From: Pisolithus tinctorius
Lineage: Eukaryota > Basidiomycota > Agaricomycetes > Boletales > Pisolithaceae
DNA length: 64,000 nt
Direction: 5' to 3'
Assembly: GCA_024663395.1 (NCBI GenBank)
Contig: JANFAH010000002.1
Span: forward strand, 5,084,001-5,148,000
Under the pieces are notes generated by a model, which saw nothing but the letters and a program-made list of their open reading frames with translations, did not search any database and was not told the origin of the DNA. How positions within the stretch are numbered: position 1 is the first letter of the stretch; each line of letters starts with the position of its first letter. This document shows, piece after piece, positions 35,478 through 47,937 of this stretch. Both the position numbers and the translations under genes were made by a program.

Positions 35478-38400
35478 ATGGCTGCTAATAACAATATTCC
35501 TGCAATTGTCACCACCGACCTATCGTCCAGAGTGTCCCTCCACGAACAAACCACGGACCAGCCGGGTGGTGCCAACGACCCCCCAGACTCACCGTCTTCC
35601 CACCAACCGTCTTATGATTCTTATCCCCCCTACCAACGAGGAGCATATCTGTCTCCTTATCCAAACATATCTTCGGGCCGTCGGACGTCTTTAGACGTTC
35701 CTCGCTCGTTATCCCCATCTTCCACTTTCGTATCATCTTACGAAGGTTCCAGCTCGGGCGTCCCCCCGTCACCCACGCTATCTACTCAATCATCCGTTCA
35801 GTTCATGACCTCCCTGGAACTTCGTAATAACAAACCTGATGAACGGAATGGCCTATCTTCTCTCAACATCCTCAGTCCTTCGGTCGTTGACACTCCCATT
35901 CATCGACGAAAAGGAAGCTTTGCAACATTTGCAAGTTCTCACGAGGGTCATAGTAGCCTAGATGAGACAGAGCCTGACCATGGTAGCAATGACCTCACTT
36001 TATTCCCGCTGCGAAGGCCAAAGTCAGACGCTACCAGCCTTACTGTCACGTCCCCTGCCTATGTTGACTCTGCTTCCGAACATTTCAGGTCACGTTCCCA
36101 TTCCGATAAACCTCCGAGCGAATCGGAGGTGCACGTCAAAACTGTTAATCGCACTCTACCACCTCCAGAAGCGTCTTCGCCCTGGTCAGGAGGGGGCATT
36201 GCTACAGAAGGAAAGGATAATGGAGATGTCATTGATGGCACGGGTTTGGAAGATGAACCTGTCGATACAGGTCCGTTCGCATTTAAACCTTATAAGCTTG
36301 CTAGTCTTCTGGACCCAAAAAACTTGGATGCTCTCGAGGCTATGGGTGGCATAGACGCTCTTTTGAAAGGACTCGGTACCCATCCTACACGTGGTTTAAT
36401 GGTCGGTACACCCGACTGCGGAGGGGGCGGTCCGCCCGGCGGCCCACCTGGTGCAGGGGCCGGTGCATCCCAAAGGCATGATAGGCACGTAGCAATGAAA
36501 CCAGGTGCCACTGAGCCTTTACCGCCGCCTGCTCAACTGTACCCGCCCGCATCGGGTGTAGGCGACACCGCAGAGGATAGCTGCGATCCGTGTCATGCAA
36601 CATTGCAGCAACGCAAGCGCGTTTACGGCGAGAATCTGCTTCCGCAGCGTCCTAGCAAGTCCCTACTTGCCTTAATGTGGCTAGCTCTCAAAGACAAAGT
36701 TCTGGTAAGTTCTGGTGTTTGATGTTCCTGTGCTCCGGCGGCAATTTAGTTTCCCGAAGGTACTGTTGTCGATAGCGGCCGTCATTTCATTGGCATTGGG
36801 TTTGTTTCAAGATTTTGGTACGCCTCGTACACCGGGTGAACCACCTGTCGACTGGGTCGAAGGTGTAGCGATTATGATTGCGATACTTATTGTCGTGAGT
36901 CAGAATGCGTCATGTTCTGAATCATCACTCGACAACGAACGATTAGGTCATCGTCGGGTCTCTGAATGACTGGCAGAAAGAGCGTCAGTTCAAAGCGCTG
37001 AACGAGAAGAAGGAAGAAAGGGGTGTCAAGGTCATTCGCAATGGCGTTGAGCATGTCATCGATGTCAAGGTAGGTCTATAGGGCAGGGTGCATGTCATTG
37101 TCGGAATTCAACTGACGTTCGCAGGAAGTTGTTGTGGGTGACATCGCACTTTTGGAACCTGGCGAGATCGTCCCATGCGATGGAATATTCTTATCTGGGC
37201 ACAACGTGATGTGTGACGAGTCGGCGGCAACTGGTGAAACCGATGCTATTAAGAAGGCGCCATACTCCCATTGCATCGCATTAAAGGATGCGCTTGCCTT
37301 GCAAGTCGCGAGCGAACAAACCCATGATTCCGACGCAAAGGGGACCCCTGGAGGGCAGCATATTTCAACGCATACGGATTGTTTCATTGTCAGTGGTAGC
37401 AAAATTCTCGAGGGCGTTGGTCGTTATGTTGTGGTCGCAGTGGGCACAAAGAGCTTCAATGGTCGAATCATGATGGGTACGTTCTTCGTTGCTTAGACTT
37501 GCCGTAGCTCACAACGCCAAGCCCTCCGCACGGACACTGAAAACACCCCCCTCCAACTGAAGTTGAACGTTCTTGCAGAGCTGATCGCAAAAATTGGAAG
37601 TATCGCGGGCATCGTACTCTTTTCTTGCCTTATGATCCGATTCTTTGTCCAACTTGGGACGGGAAATCCGCAAAGGTTAGTCAGACTCATCATTCCTCCC
37701 AGCATTGAACCTGAGTCGTTCCCAAGGAACGCGAACGAGAATGGCATGACATTTGTTCAGATACTCATTATCTCGGTTACACTCGTGGTCGTCGCTGTTC
37801 CCGAAGGTACGTGAGATACCTCGTTCTGGTGTTCACAATTCTTAGGTCTTTTTTTTCGAAAATAGGACTTCCTCTCGCAGTGACCCTCGCTCTCGCTTTC
37901 GCCACAAAGCGAATGACGAAGGAAAATCTCCTTGTTCGCGTCCTTGGCTCATGCGAGACTATGGCTAATGCCTCCGTAATCTGCACTGACAAAACTGGCA
38001 CACTCACTCAGAATGTCATGTCTGTTGTTGCAGGTTCCATCGGCGTGCATGCCAAATTTGTACGCCGTCTTGAACAGAACCAGTCTAGAACGAATGCGGC
38101 GGACGATCTCGGATCACGGAGCAGTCATGATTCCGCATCTAACGCTAGCCACAAACGCGATTTCTCAATCGATCAGAGTCATTTGAACACGATCCTGTCT
38201 CCGCAGCTGCGGAGATTGTTCAATGCCGCTATTGCCGTAAATTCGACGGCTTTCGAAGACAAAGATGAGGAGAGCGGAAAGACGGTGTTTGTGGGGAGCA
38301 AAACGGAGACGGCGCTGCTGAGTTTTGCGAACGAATTGGAATGGAAGAATTACAGGGAAGTCCGCGAAAAGGCCGAAGTGGTCCAGATGATTCCATTTTC

Positions 38401-40443
38401 GAGCGAACGCAAAGCGATGGGTGTGGTTGTGCGGCTGGAAAGCGGGAGTCACAGGCTCTATGTCAAAGGTGCCAGTGAGATTCTTACGAAGCTGTGCACA
38501 CACCACGTCGTCGTGTCTCAGGACGGCCCGCAACCCGACAACGAGAGTGAGGTGGTGGAAGTCGCTGAAATTCGGGAGCCGCAGCAAGAAAACATCTCTC
38601 GCACGATTATATTTTACGCAAATCAAACGCTGCGCACCATCGCAATCTGTTACCGCGATTTCGCCAGTTGGCCACCTGCTGGCGTTATGGTGACTGACAG
38701 CAAAGAGGTGAGCGGTTCTTATTCTGAATACTACAGCTTCTCATCACGCGATACAAGGTTCCATTCGAACACCTGCTTTCCGGGATGACACTCATCGGAA
38801 TCGTTGGGATCGAAGATCCCCTTCGTGAAGGCGTTCGTGAGGCAGTTGCAGATTGCCACAAAGCCGGCGTCGCCATCAAAATGTGCACGGGCGACAATGT
38901 TCTCACAGCTCGGTCTATTGCACTCCAATGTGGCATATTTACGCCAGGAGGTATCATCATGGAAGGACCCGTTTTTCGACAACTAGGCGACAAAGAAATA
39001 CTCGATATAGTTCCGCGGATTCAGGTCCTCGCCCGCTCATCCCCCGATGACAAGAAGCTTCTTGTCGAGAAGCTTCGTGCCCTCGGAGAGATTGTTGGCG
39101 TAACAGGCGATGGTACGAATGACGGCCCCGCGCTGAAGACCGCCAACGTGGGCTTTTCAATGGGCATTGCCGGTACAGAGGTTGCAAAGGAAGCTTCGGA
39201 CGTTATCTTGATGGATGATAACTTCTCCTCGATCGTCAAGGCTATCATGTGGGGACGCTGTGTCAACGACGCTGTTCGCAAATTTCTGCAGTTCCAGATT
39301 TCGACGAACGTAACTGCAGTTGTCGTCACCTTCGTTACGGCTGTTGCATCCTCGTCCGAGTCGTCGGTTCTCTCGGCCGTTCAGCTGCTGTGGATCAATA
39401 TCATTATGGATACCTTCGCCGCCCTCGCACTTGCTACGGATCCTCCGTCCCCCTCACTCCTCGATCGGAAACCGGATAAGCTTAGCGCTCCGCTGTTCTC
39501 TGTGGATATGTACAAGCAAATCCTCCTCCAGTCCACATATCAAATCATTATTGTGCTCATCTTCCACTTCCTTGGTCTCAAGATCCTCGGATTTGAAAGC
39601 ACGTCTGCGAACGATACCATTGTACAGACGTTGGTGTTCAACATATTCGTTTTCGCGCAGATTTTCAACTCCATCAATTCGAGGCGGCTGGACAAGCAGC
39701 TGAACGTGTTTGAGGGTCTCTTCCGAAACCCCTACTTCGTTATTATCACGTTGATCGGTAAGTTGTTCCGCACCCTCCCGCCCCGGCGGTGCATCTCATG
39801 GTTGTATAGAAATTGTCGTCCAGGTAGTGATCGTTTTCATCGGCGGTGCAGCATTCCAGGTCACCCGTATTGGAGCTCGGGAATGGGGGATCTCCCTCGG
39901 GCTTGGCGCCGTTTCTCTCCCGCTTGGAGCCCTGATTCGCTTGCTACCCAATGAGCCGTTCGAGCGACTCTTTATCTGGTCACGGCTCCTTCCTCGCCCA
40001 GAAGAACTCCCTACTGTGAAACCGGATGCTGCTGAATGGAACTCGGCAATCGAACTTGTCCGCGACAACCTCGCTACGTTTTCCAATGTGCGCGGTGGCC
40101 GTGTCCGGTCTTCATCTTTCGTGGGCAAGAGCCGCTCAGCCCGCTTACAAGAACATCGAAAAGTACCTCTGTACGTGTGTTCTCGTTCTTGGAAGTGCAT
40201 ACTCATACGTACTACGTTAGCCCTTCGATAATGACGATGGTGCCTACGCTTATTGCCTCTTCCATCGGAGCTGGCTGGGCACCTCAAGCTCGCGGTTCTC
40301 TTTCTGACCCTGCGAGGTACGACCCGTCGAGGTCCTCCGCGGCACTCTGGGAGGGCAAGTTTCAGATCCACCCTGACACGAAGTCGGACGACCCTATCTT
40401 CCAGAAGTGGGGTGGTCGTGGTAAGTTCCAGTCGCCAGTATAG
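35478..40443 (+). CDS. PMC1: P-type Ca2+-transporting ATPase (PMCA/PMC1 type)
   Basis: Exons 35478-36704, 36760-36894, 36947-37069, 37125-37476, 37522-37675, 37727-37806, 37866-38707, 38758-39757, 39810-40170 and 40221-40443 sum to 4497 nt (1498 aa). It pumps Ca2+ out of the cytosol, in fungi usually into the vacuole, at the cost of ATP. Motifs: actuator-domain CDESAATGE, VAVPEGLPLAVTLALAFA in the membrane, the phosphorylation loop ICTDKTGTLTQN (Asp732), KGASE, and the hinge GDGTNDGPALK. About 270 residues of serine- and proline-rich, probably disordered sequence precede the catalytic body. A glycine- and proline-rich patch (36415-36470) sits just before the conserved RVYGENLLP. The C-terminal 130 residues after the last membrane segment are hydrophilic and may be regulatory; I could not identify a calmodulin site. 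Confidence 0.95.
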
Positions 40444-41481
40444 GAGGGGGGGCTTCTCTTCGTTCCTGTTTCACCATGCAACGTAAACAATACGTCGCCA
40501 CCATGCCATGTTTCATCTCATCCTCGGACCATGCCAGTACGATTACGGGACACTCAGATTTGTATCGTTTACGGAGACCCACCTTACACAACTCACCCAC
40601 TTCGACTCACGCATCGAATTGCCTCGCCGTCATCACATGCCTCAACAACTACCTATTCACGAAAGCATAAAACCACCACTTCCGATAACGCACTCATGAC
40701 CGTATATGACATTATCTATCACACAGCAAGACCGGGATGGAGGCCGGACTTCTGTTCCCACGATTTTTTCCTAACGTGACACCTCACTCCGGCACACGCA
40801 AGTACTCCCTGACCATTCTCGCTCTTCACTTGTGCATCTCTGTGTTTCATAGACTTTTTCTTTCTCTTTGCTGATTCCATACTTTCCACATTCACGTTGC
40901 ATCACTATTTCCTTACAAACATCATATCTTATATTCTCTAGTTTTCACGCATTATTTAGAATGAAGTTATAACACGAGCAGCCCAACGGTTTCTAATCTA
41001 TCGCGTGCAGGAACTCTCACGGCCAATTTAGAGCACATAGACAATCAACGGTAGACGCATCCCAGATACTATAATTAATAGTTATTGGGTGTTAGCCCTT
41101 TGCAATCATACCTAACTGTACGTTCAAGGTCTCAAAACTGATAGGGGGAATGCAATGACTGGGGTAATGCCATAACGCAGCTTGCTCCCGAACGCAAGCC
41201 GAGGGTAGCGCTAGCGCCCTGTGACGAATTCGGCGACGGAGATAAGGCACGGCATCCCCAAAATAGGGGCCGTGGATACAAGATGCCTCTTAACCATGGA
41301 AAGTGCGATACAAAACGATTCCCAGACATCGGGGGAAGACACGACCAGCTAATACGAACGAAAACGATACGCGACTGCCACTAGCATATATGCACCGGGT
41401 GTGTAAGATCGCAGTAGACGGAACGAGCGGATTCGCAGACTCACAATATTAATGCGGCGGCAGACCTCAACACGCCAGTGT
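40444..41481. other. Intergenic, no supported gene
   Basis: 3' flank of the Ca2+-ATPase followed by pyrimidine-rich and AT-rich sequence with short frames only. Confidence 0.55.
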
Positions 41482-41840
41482 CTATACGTCCTTGACTGTC
41501 CCCGATCCCACGTGGTACCTCAGCGCCAGGTCTGCAGTGTCGTTCCCCCATAGATAGTACGCTGCACGCTGTTGCACGATGAAAAGTTGGGAAGGGAATA
41601 TGCAGCAGACCCCTCTGAAGAGAAGAAAAGCGAGTAAAGAAAGGACGGAGACTGCGCACGCGAGCAAACCCGCGTCAACGGATGGGCAGGTAAAGCGTGG
41701 AAAGACACGATGCGCGCACAGAGTATCATCTTCTCCCAAGGTTCGAGAGCATTTATTGCAAACGTTGTTTCGATAAGTACTTTCCTTCGCCAGAGGTAGT
41801 GTCGTAGGCGTGACGAAGTGGTTAACATTATGGTAGACAT
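41482..41840 (-). CDS. Serine palmitoyltransferase small-subunit-like protein 1
   Basis: Exons on the minus strand: 41720-41840 and 41482-41651 (96 aa), with a 68-nt intron. The protein has a basic N-terminus with HYLWRRK, the family-typical LEPWEK just before a single membrane segment, then a short C-terminal tail with FIVQQRAAYYLWGND. This layout (an xxPWEK or xxPTEK motif next to one hydrophobic helix, then RAxYYxWG) matches small activating subunits of serine palmitoyltransferase, which boost the first step of sphingolipid synthesis at the ER. A second copy follows at 42200-42551 on the same strand. ATG 41840 was chosen; 41828 also fits. It is below usual size filters and split by an intron, so easily missed. 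Confidence 0.75.
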
Positions 41841-41887
41841 GGTGGGAGTGAGCAAAGGAGCGGCGTGGATAGGCAGAAGAAGCCTTT

Positions 41888-41895
41888 TATTTATA
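41888..41895 (-). promoter_or_regulatory. TATA box of the first ssSPT-like gene
   Basis: Read on the minus strand it is TATAAATA, about 48 nt upstream of the start codon at 41840. Confidence 0.55.
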
Positions 41896-42199
41896 AAGTG
41901 TGTACGGACGCGGACGGCCTTTGCTTTGCGTTTCGACGAGCAGGCGGACAACTCTTTTCCGACATCCAGCGTGTCACGTGGCAACAAGCTGCAGCAAGGG
42001 CGAGAACAAAATTATAGGCACGGCTCATAAATCTGCCAACCCCAATAGCAAATTTGAGTATTACAGGTCATATCTATCTCAAAGACAGTTAACCAAGAAT
42101 ATCGAGCACAACCGGTATGACTGTGGTCACACAGTCATCGTTTATTTTAGCAACGACACAAAACAGGTGATAATAGGCCAACTGCTCACCGGGTCGACT

Positions 42200-42551
42200 T
42201 TATAGCTCCTTCAAGGGCGACGGCGGATCAGCCCACTGCCTCAGCAACCGTTCGTCTCCGTCTTGACCCCATAGGTAGTAGGACGCCCGCTTCTGCATAA
42301 TGAAGACGTGTTCCGGAAGATACTGGTATAGTCCAGATATCAGCAACAGCGTAAAGAACGTGAATATAATCACTGTCAGACACATTGACCAAACCGCAAA
42401 TGCGAAGGCGCATGGATCAGTTCAACAGTCGACTCAAACCGACAAGCTTCATTTGACACGCACTGCAAAGTAACTTCTCCCAGGGCTCCATCATCGAGAA
42501 CGCAAGGGTAGCCTCCAGTTTGGTGCGCTGCCGCCACAAATAGTCCTTCAT
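42200..42551 (-). CDS. Serine palmitoyltransferase small-subunit-like protein 2
   Basis: Exons on the minus strand: 42464-42551 and 42200-42372 (86 aa), with a 91-nt intron at the same place and phase as in copy 1. It starts MKDYLWRQRTKLEATLAF, followed by MMEPWEKLLC, one membrane helix (IIFTFFTLLLISGLYQ), YLPEHVFIMQKRASYYLWG and a short acidic and basic tail. The YLPEHV step after the helix is close to the YLPHH-like step I know from ascomycete members. The two copies are collinear but strongly diverged, so the duplication is old. The likely role is an ER-membrane regulator of serine palmitoyltransferase; identity rests on motif pattern, not on a search. Confidence 0.8.
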
Positions 42552-45453
42552 CACTCTCATTGTGGTTCAAACAGGTTGTGGTGGCTGGGTATAGGGTCGT
42601 GGCCAAAAAAAATTCCGCGCCTTTTGACTGTCTCGGGCTTAGTGGACCCTCAAGAGCTCGACCGCGCAGTAGTCGATCACGTGACGACGGATAGGGCGCT
42701 ATTAGTTACTAATACTGCCTTTACAAGTACTTGTTGGCGGCAAATTCGCAGCGTGCCAGCTTGTAAGATAACAGTGGCGAGCTTTCCCCACCCTCTATCC
42801 TGTTAGCACACGCAACGTAACTAGAACCATTTGTATCTGTGGATCAGGCGAAATCGCCATCACCCATTGACTCAAAATGTTGTTGAATTTCTCCCTCCAC
42901 CTTGTAGGAGGCTGTCTCGAAAACTCTACATGTCAGGGCAGAAGCGGCCATTGTAATCGTCCGTCGGACTTGTCGTTGCTTTTCTCTTTCGAGATATCAA
43001 GTCAGTCAATAATAGGCAAGTAAACCTATTTGAGGTGTAAACGTTCACATGCTTATCCGCGCAATTCTCTGCCACGTGGTTGGCTACACTACACGTAAAA
43101 TAGAACGTAGCCTGGGGAGACATGCACATATGTGTGACTTGTGGTCATAGTCACCGACCGTGTGCAAGAGAAGTGAACGTTGGAACGTTGTGAGCCTTTC
43201 CCTTAAACAGCCTACGGGTAGTGTACCGCCTCCTTGCCGCTACTCCGCCTGTTATGTGATTATCGATCTCGGGCCTGCATCGCATGGCTGCGATATCGGA
43301 AGTACGTGGACCCATCCATCTTAGACCAAGTTACCTCCCAAAGTTCCTTGATTCACGCGTATGGGAGAGCCAATCCCCCCTTGAGCAGAAATGCCATCAT
43401 TTATTGACCCTATCGTGATGTGGTCATTTGACAGCAGGGATCATTAGCTCCTTCCCTTCCACATAGGCGCAACGACGACAGTCGCCACCGAGGGTGCCGA
43501 TGTTCCCTGGGCAGTGTCCGTTTCGAGAATAGTCACGGAGATGTTGTGGGCCCGTTCTCTTCCTTGTTGAAGGCCATGCCGTGCAATTTTGGTGAAGACC
43601 CATGACATCGACAGAGCAGGTGAACAGCAAAATGCAAGGAACATTAAATGTATGTTGCATTCCTTCAAACGTGACCTTGGCAAATCTAGATGGCATCCAG
43701 CATCGGTTTGGCACATACCACGGATTTCACGGCGGTGCAGATCGGGAAAGAGGCGTGCGTGCATAATGTCCACAAAAAGCAGTAAGGTTGTGGAATCACA
43801 GACAAAGTTGGATTCATACGTACCTTGTCGGAAAGGATTCCGTGGACGTTGCTCTCTCACGGTTTGACCTCTGCACGCACCCTCGGTCGGAGGTGGGGTA
43901 GTGTGACGGAGTTGAGGAGCCAGTTGGTCCTGACCACATCCTTCGCTTTCGTCGGTGATGCCTCAGTTGGCACGTCGCTTCTCCGTCCCGTGCTCCAGCA
44001 GCAGACGAGGGGAAATTTCTTCACGCTGATTTCGAAATGATAATGTTGTAAGACTTGGGAGACTTGTCGACCTCCTTTCTGACAGCAATCGGAGCGTATC
44101 AGATCCAGGTCAACGGCAATAAGACAACTTCAAAACCACCGTCGGGCATGGCGTACACTGGTTCGTTCCGGTACTTGCAAGTGTACATATAAGTCCACTA
44201 CACTTGACCCACCTGACCATGACTCACGTCCCACACAGTCCATGGAAAGTCGCAGATGCTCACCTGACATATCTTTGAAGCGAATATTACTTGTGATGAA
44301 TGCCCACTCAACGCGCACACCAGAGGAATATTCGCGACACCAAACACAGTAATGCTTCGTACGACGTGGATCGTAGGTTGGTTGAATAATTATTTTCCGT
44401 CTTCCGAACAACCCTGTGAGATTGTTTGGAACTGCGCCAGACCCTGGCCCCGAACTTTGGGCAATGAGAATTTTTTCATTTATAGTGTCCCCAAAGAGCT
44501 TTTGAATGCACACTCGGAGTTACCATGCTGCCAGGCAAGGGAGTAGAACTGTTGTGGATTTTGTCAGGGAACTCAAGGGATTTGAATGGAAGCACTTCGG
44601 ACGGTCCAGCCCACGGGGGCCGTGCATAGAATTCGGCCATTGACGCCCATGGGTTTGAATATCGGAAATTTCATGAAGGGGCGCCGCAGTAGGCTGGCGC
44701 TGTCGTATTCAAGTTCTGGAGTTCTGTGGCCTGAATCAGAAGGTGTAGGCGCCAGAAACTCGGTGGCCGAGTACGAACGCCAGTCTGTGTGAGTAGCACT
44801 CGCTGCAATTTGAACTACTGGATTCCGTCTAAGGGAGACTCGGGAGGGAGAGATGGAAATTCTGTAATATACCCAAGGTGCAAGCAACGGGCTGCTAAGA
44901 TGGGATGTCTACGGTACCTGGTCTCCGGAGTGATTGCAGTACTTTTGGAAAAGAAAAGTGATCAGCATTCACTGTTAACGGAGGGTCCGTTCGTTTGCTA
45001 TTAGACAACATTCGTGGAGAGCGGGCTCAGCTGAAAGGAGTCAGGCACGCCGCACTGGCAGAACCTCGTGAATACCATGACCGGCCATTGCAACCCACGT
45101 CTGAAGGCCAAGACCACGAACATGTCAGTTGGACCCATTCACAATAATAATTTTGGGAGGCACGCGATAGCTGCTGGTTGTTATATTGTGATAGATCTGA
45201 AGTTTTAACAGTACAAACGTACCCACCTGAGTCCAGACTATTAGTATATTCACTGCCTGAAGTACTGAAGACTGTCGCCTAGCTAGCGAATATAATAGTA
45301 ATTTATAGAACTCCGCGGAACCAAAAATTGCACTATTGGCAGGGTCCTTTGTGTTTTGTTTGTCCCGTGTCAGTTGTCATCATTATTCACTGAATGAAAT
45401 GGGCGTTCCCCTCTTCCAACTGCATAGAACGCTGACTGTCGAGTTAACAGAAT
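42552..45453. other. Long region with unrecognised coding-like blocks
   Basis: No complete gene was modelled. On the minus strand, blocks at 44573-44887, 44130-44513, about 43862-44040 and 43424-43860 have protein-like composition and nearby splice-like signals. They may be exons of one multi-exon gene or a decaying one. I recognise no domain. The plus strand offers only short frames, and the last 400 bp upstream of the PKA gene are AT-rich. Confidence 0.4.
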
Positions 45454-46891
45454 ATGGATGATATCGCCGGTGCTTATGCCCAACGTTTCAACTGCTACCA
45501 AGATATACCAACAGACATATCGCTGTATCCATCCTCGTCGTCGCGTATTGGCAAGTCACCGGAGCACCTATACGAAGATTCCATATACACCAGCGCAACA
45601 ACCAGTCGCACATCGGCAAGCACAGAATCAACCGGTGACCTTTTCCCTCTCCAGCGCCTCCCAATACGTCCAAAGGCGTCATACAAACTTGTCGATTTCA
45701 TCATCCACCAAACTCTCGGCACCGGCAGCTTTGGACGCGTTCACCTTGGTGAGCGACAATCCGTCTGTCCAATGCCTTCACTTGACTGGTTTATTTCTGC
45801 ACGGGCAGTTAGAAGTATATATAACCACCGTTTCTACGCCATCAAGGTTCTGAGCAAGGACAAGATCGTTCGCGCAAAACAGGTGGAACACACCAACAAT
45901 GAAAAAACCCTCCTCGAGGCTGTGCAACATCCTTTCATAGTCAACCTATGGGGCGCCTTTCAGGATGCTTCCAATCTGTACATGGTGATGGACTTTGTTC
46001 CGGGTGGTGAATTGTTCACCCTGCTGCGCAAATCGGGGGTACGTCTTGTGGCATGTTTTATGGAGGTCGGCATGGCTGAAGGATCTTTGCAGAGGTTCCC
46101 CGAGCCCGTTGCCAAATTTTACGCAGCAGAAGTGGCTCTTGCCTTGAACTACTTGCACAGACTCGATATCACATACCGCGACCTCAAACCAGAAAATATT
46201 CTCCTTAATGGAGACGGTCATATCAAAATCGCAGACTTCGGCTTCGCAAAGCGTTGCTCGACTACGACATGGACGCTCTGTGGCACACCGGATTATCTTG
46301 CCCCTGAGGTACGACTGCTCATCTTGTACCAAGTACCCACAGCTCACCTCCTCGTAGATAATTCTCCACCAACGATACACCAGGAGCGTTGACTGGTATG
46401 CCCTCGGCGTACTCATCTTTGAGATGTTAACTGGCTTCCCACCCTTTTACCAACCCTCGGGCAACACGAGCATGCTTTATGAACGGATCCTCCGAGGACC
46501 CAAATCCATCTCTTGGCCAGCATTCCCGCCGCAGACTGTGGATTTGATTCTAAAATTGATGGAGAGTGACCCCGTCAAGCGGTACGGAAAGTCGGGGTAT
46601 GGGACTGGTGATGTCTTCATACATCCCTGGTTCAGAGAAGTCAACTGGGAGAGACTCAACGACCGGAAAATAACGGCACCTTACCTTCCTAAACTACAGG
46701 GAGAAGGGGATGCCAGCGCGTACGTTTCCCTATTCGTTTTCGGCAGTTGTATATGCTAAAGGTCATGAAGCTTTGAAAAATACCCCGAAGAAGATGTGGC
46801 TTTGACCTATGGTAAACCGGCGCTCGATCCCCACGCACTGGAATTCCCCGATTTCGAATATACCTGCCCAACAAAATATCCCAATTATTAA
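45454..46891 (+). CDS. cAMP-dependent protein kinase catalytic subunit (AGC kinase)
   Basis: Exons 45454-45748, 45809-46038, 46093-46308, 46358-46719 and 46771-46891 sum to 1224 nt (407 aa). This Ser/Thr kinase is held inactive by regulatory subunits until cAMP rises. It controls growth and stress responses. Motifs: glycine loop [14 protein letters not shown], catalytic lysine in FYAIKVL (Lys111), catalytic loop YRDLKPEN (Asp205), DFGFAKR (Asp223), activation loop [14 protein letters not shown] (Thr236 is the PDK1 site by homology) and [15 protein letters not shown]. The N-terminal 75 residues are low in conservation. The C-terminal tail has FEKYPEED and LEFPDFEY but runs about 10 residues past the usual FxxF end. 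Introns are 48-60 nt. Confidence 0.95.
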
Positions 46892-47937
46892 TCTGGGGGG
46901 TTGCATGAGGTGTGCTAGAATGTAACACTTGGTGTTCTCTATTTCGTGAGTGTCGGACGGTGTTTTATTTTACTTATCTATGTATCGCCCTCCTGCACGG
47001 CGTATGTCTTGGCATTGTGTGTTCCGCTATTAGAATATTGTCACCCAACACCTTAGATATCTTATGGTAACGATAACCGTGGGGTATCTGTACCTCCCGC
47101 GGCGTTTACCCTCGTTTACCTTGTGGTACTTGCGGCCAGCGATAACCGTAAAACCTGATTGGTTACTTTTACGTTTGCAATCGGACACGTCTCACCCATA
47201 AACTTGCCCCGGCATGTTCCAACCTTCATTAACCACAACTCTCTTGACGCCCATGGTCTTTCCTTTTTGATAGGCAAGCTGAGTAGGTGGTATTACGTGG
47301 CTTACCGACATCTGCAAATTCGTCAGGTGTAATTTCACTGAAGCGTCGCGAAGTCATAAGGCGTCACTCTATCCCTCCCCTTGTTCAACCGCAGGCATAC
47401 AGGAAGTAAAAGCTAGAGGAGCTAGCCTGCTGATCGAATGAGCCAATGGGATCGGCTCGTGGGTTTCAGTGAACTTTGATCAAGTTTAATGATACATAGA
47501 CATCAGCATATACCACTTGCTTTGCTAGGGTAAGGCACTCTTGGCAAGTCAAGGTACACTTGGCATCCAACACCATAGGTGCGGCACTTGCATATACTAT
47601 ATGGTGACATGGACGGGGACAAAAAGGTTTACACTTGTCAACACAATGTCTCTGCACATGCATTATTCTGCACTATTTTCACTCTGTTGACTAGAACGGG
47701 AGGTGAGAATAGAGGTGATGCTGATGGACGGAAGGGTCATCCAAGATGAAACTAAAAGGACGCTTTAGGCCCCTTGGATACGTTCGGGTTGGATAGATGG
47801 CTATGATACTACTACACAGTACTACATAGATCAGATAGTAGATGGGTAAGCAAGCGTGTGTGAAAGACTTGCTAAAAGGAGGCAAGTGCTCCATCGAGCT
47901 ATTAGCGTTGCGATTCTGCAACGCTCAGCACGCAGCA
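46892..47937. other. Intergenic, no supported gene
   Basis: Contains two GATAACCGT words near 47070 and 47140 and a small cysteine-rich frame (47466-47663, minus) that I could not link to any family. The promoter of the SERINC gene must lie at its right end. Confidence 0.5.

Noticed and set aside
47466..47663. Small cysteine-rich secreted protein
   Set aside because: Eight or so cysteines in 65 codons drew attention, but there is no signal peptide or spacing pattern, and it stands alone without promoter signals.
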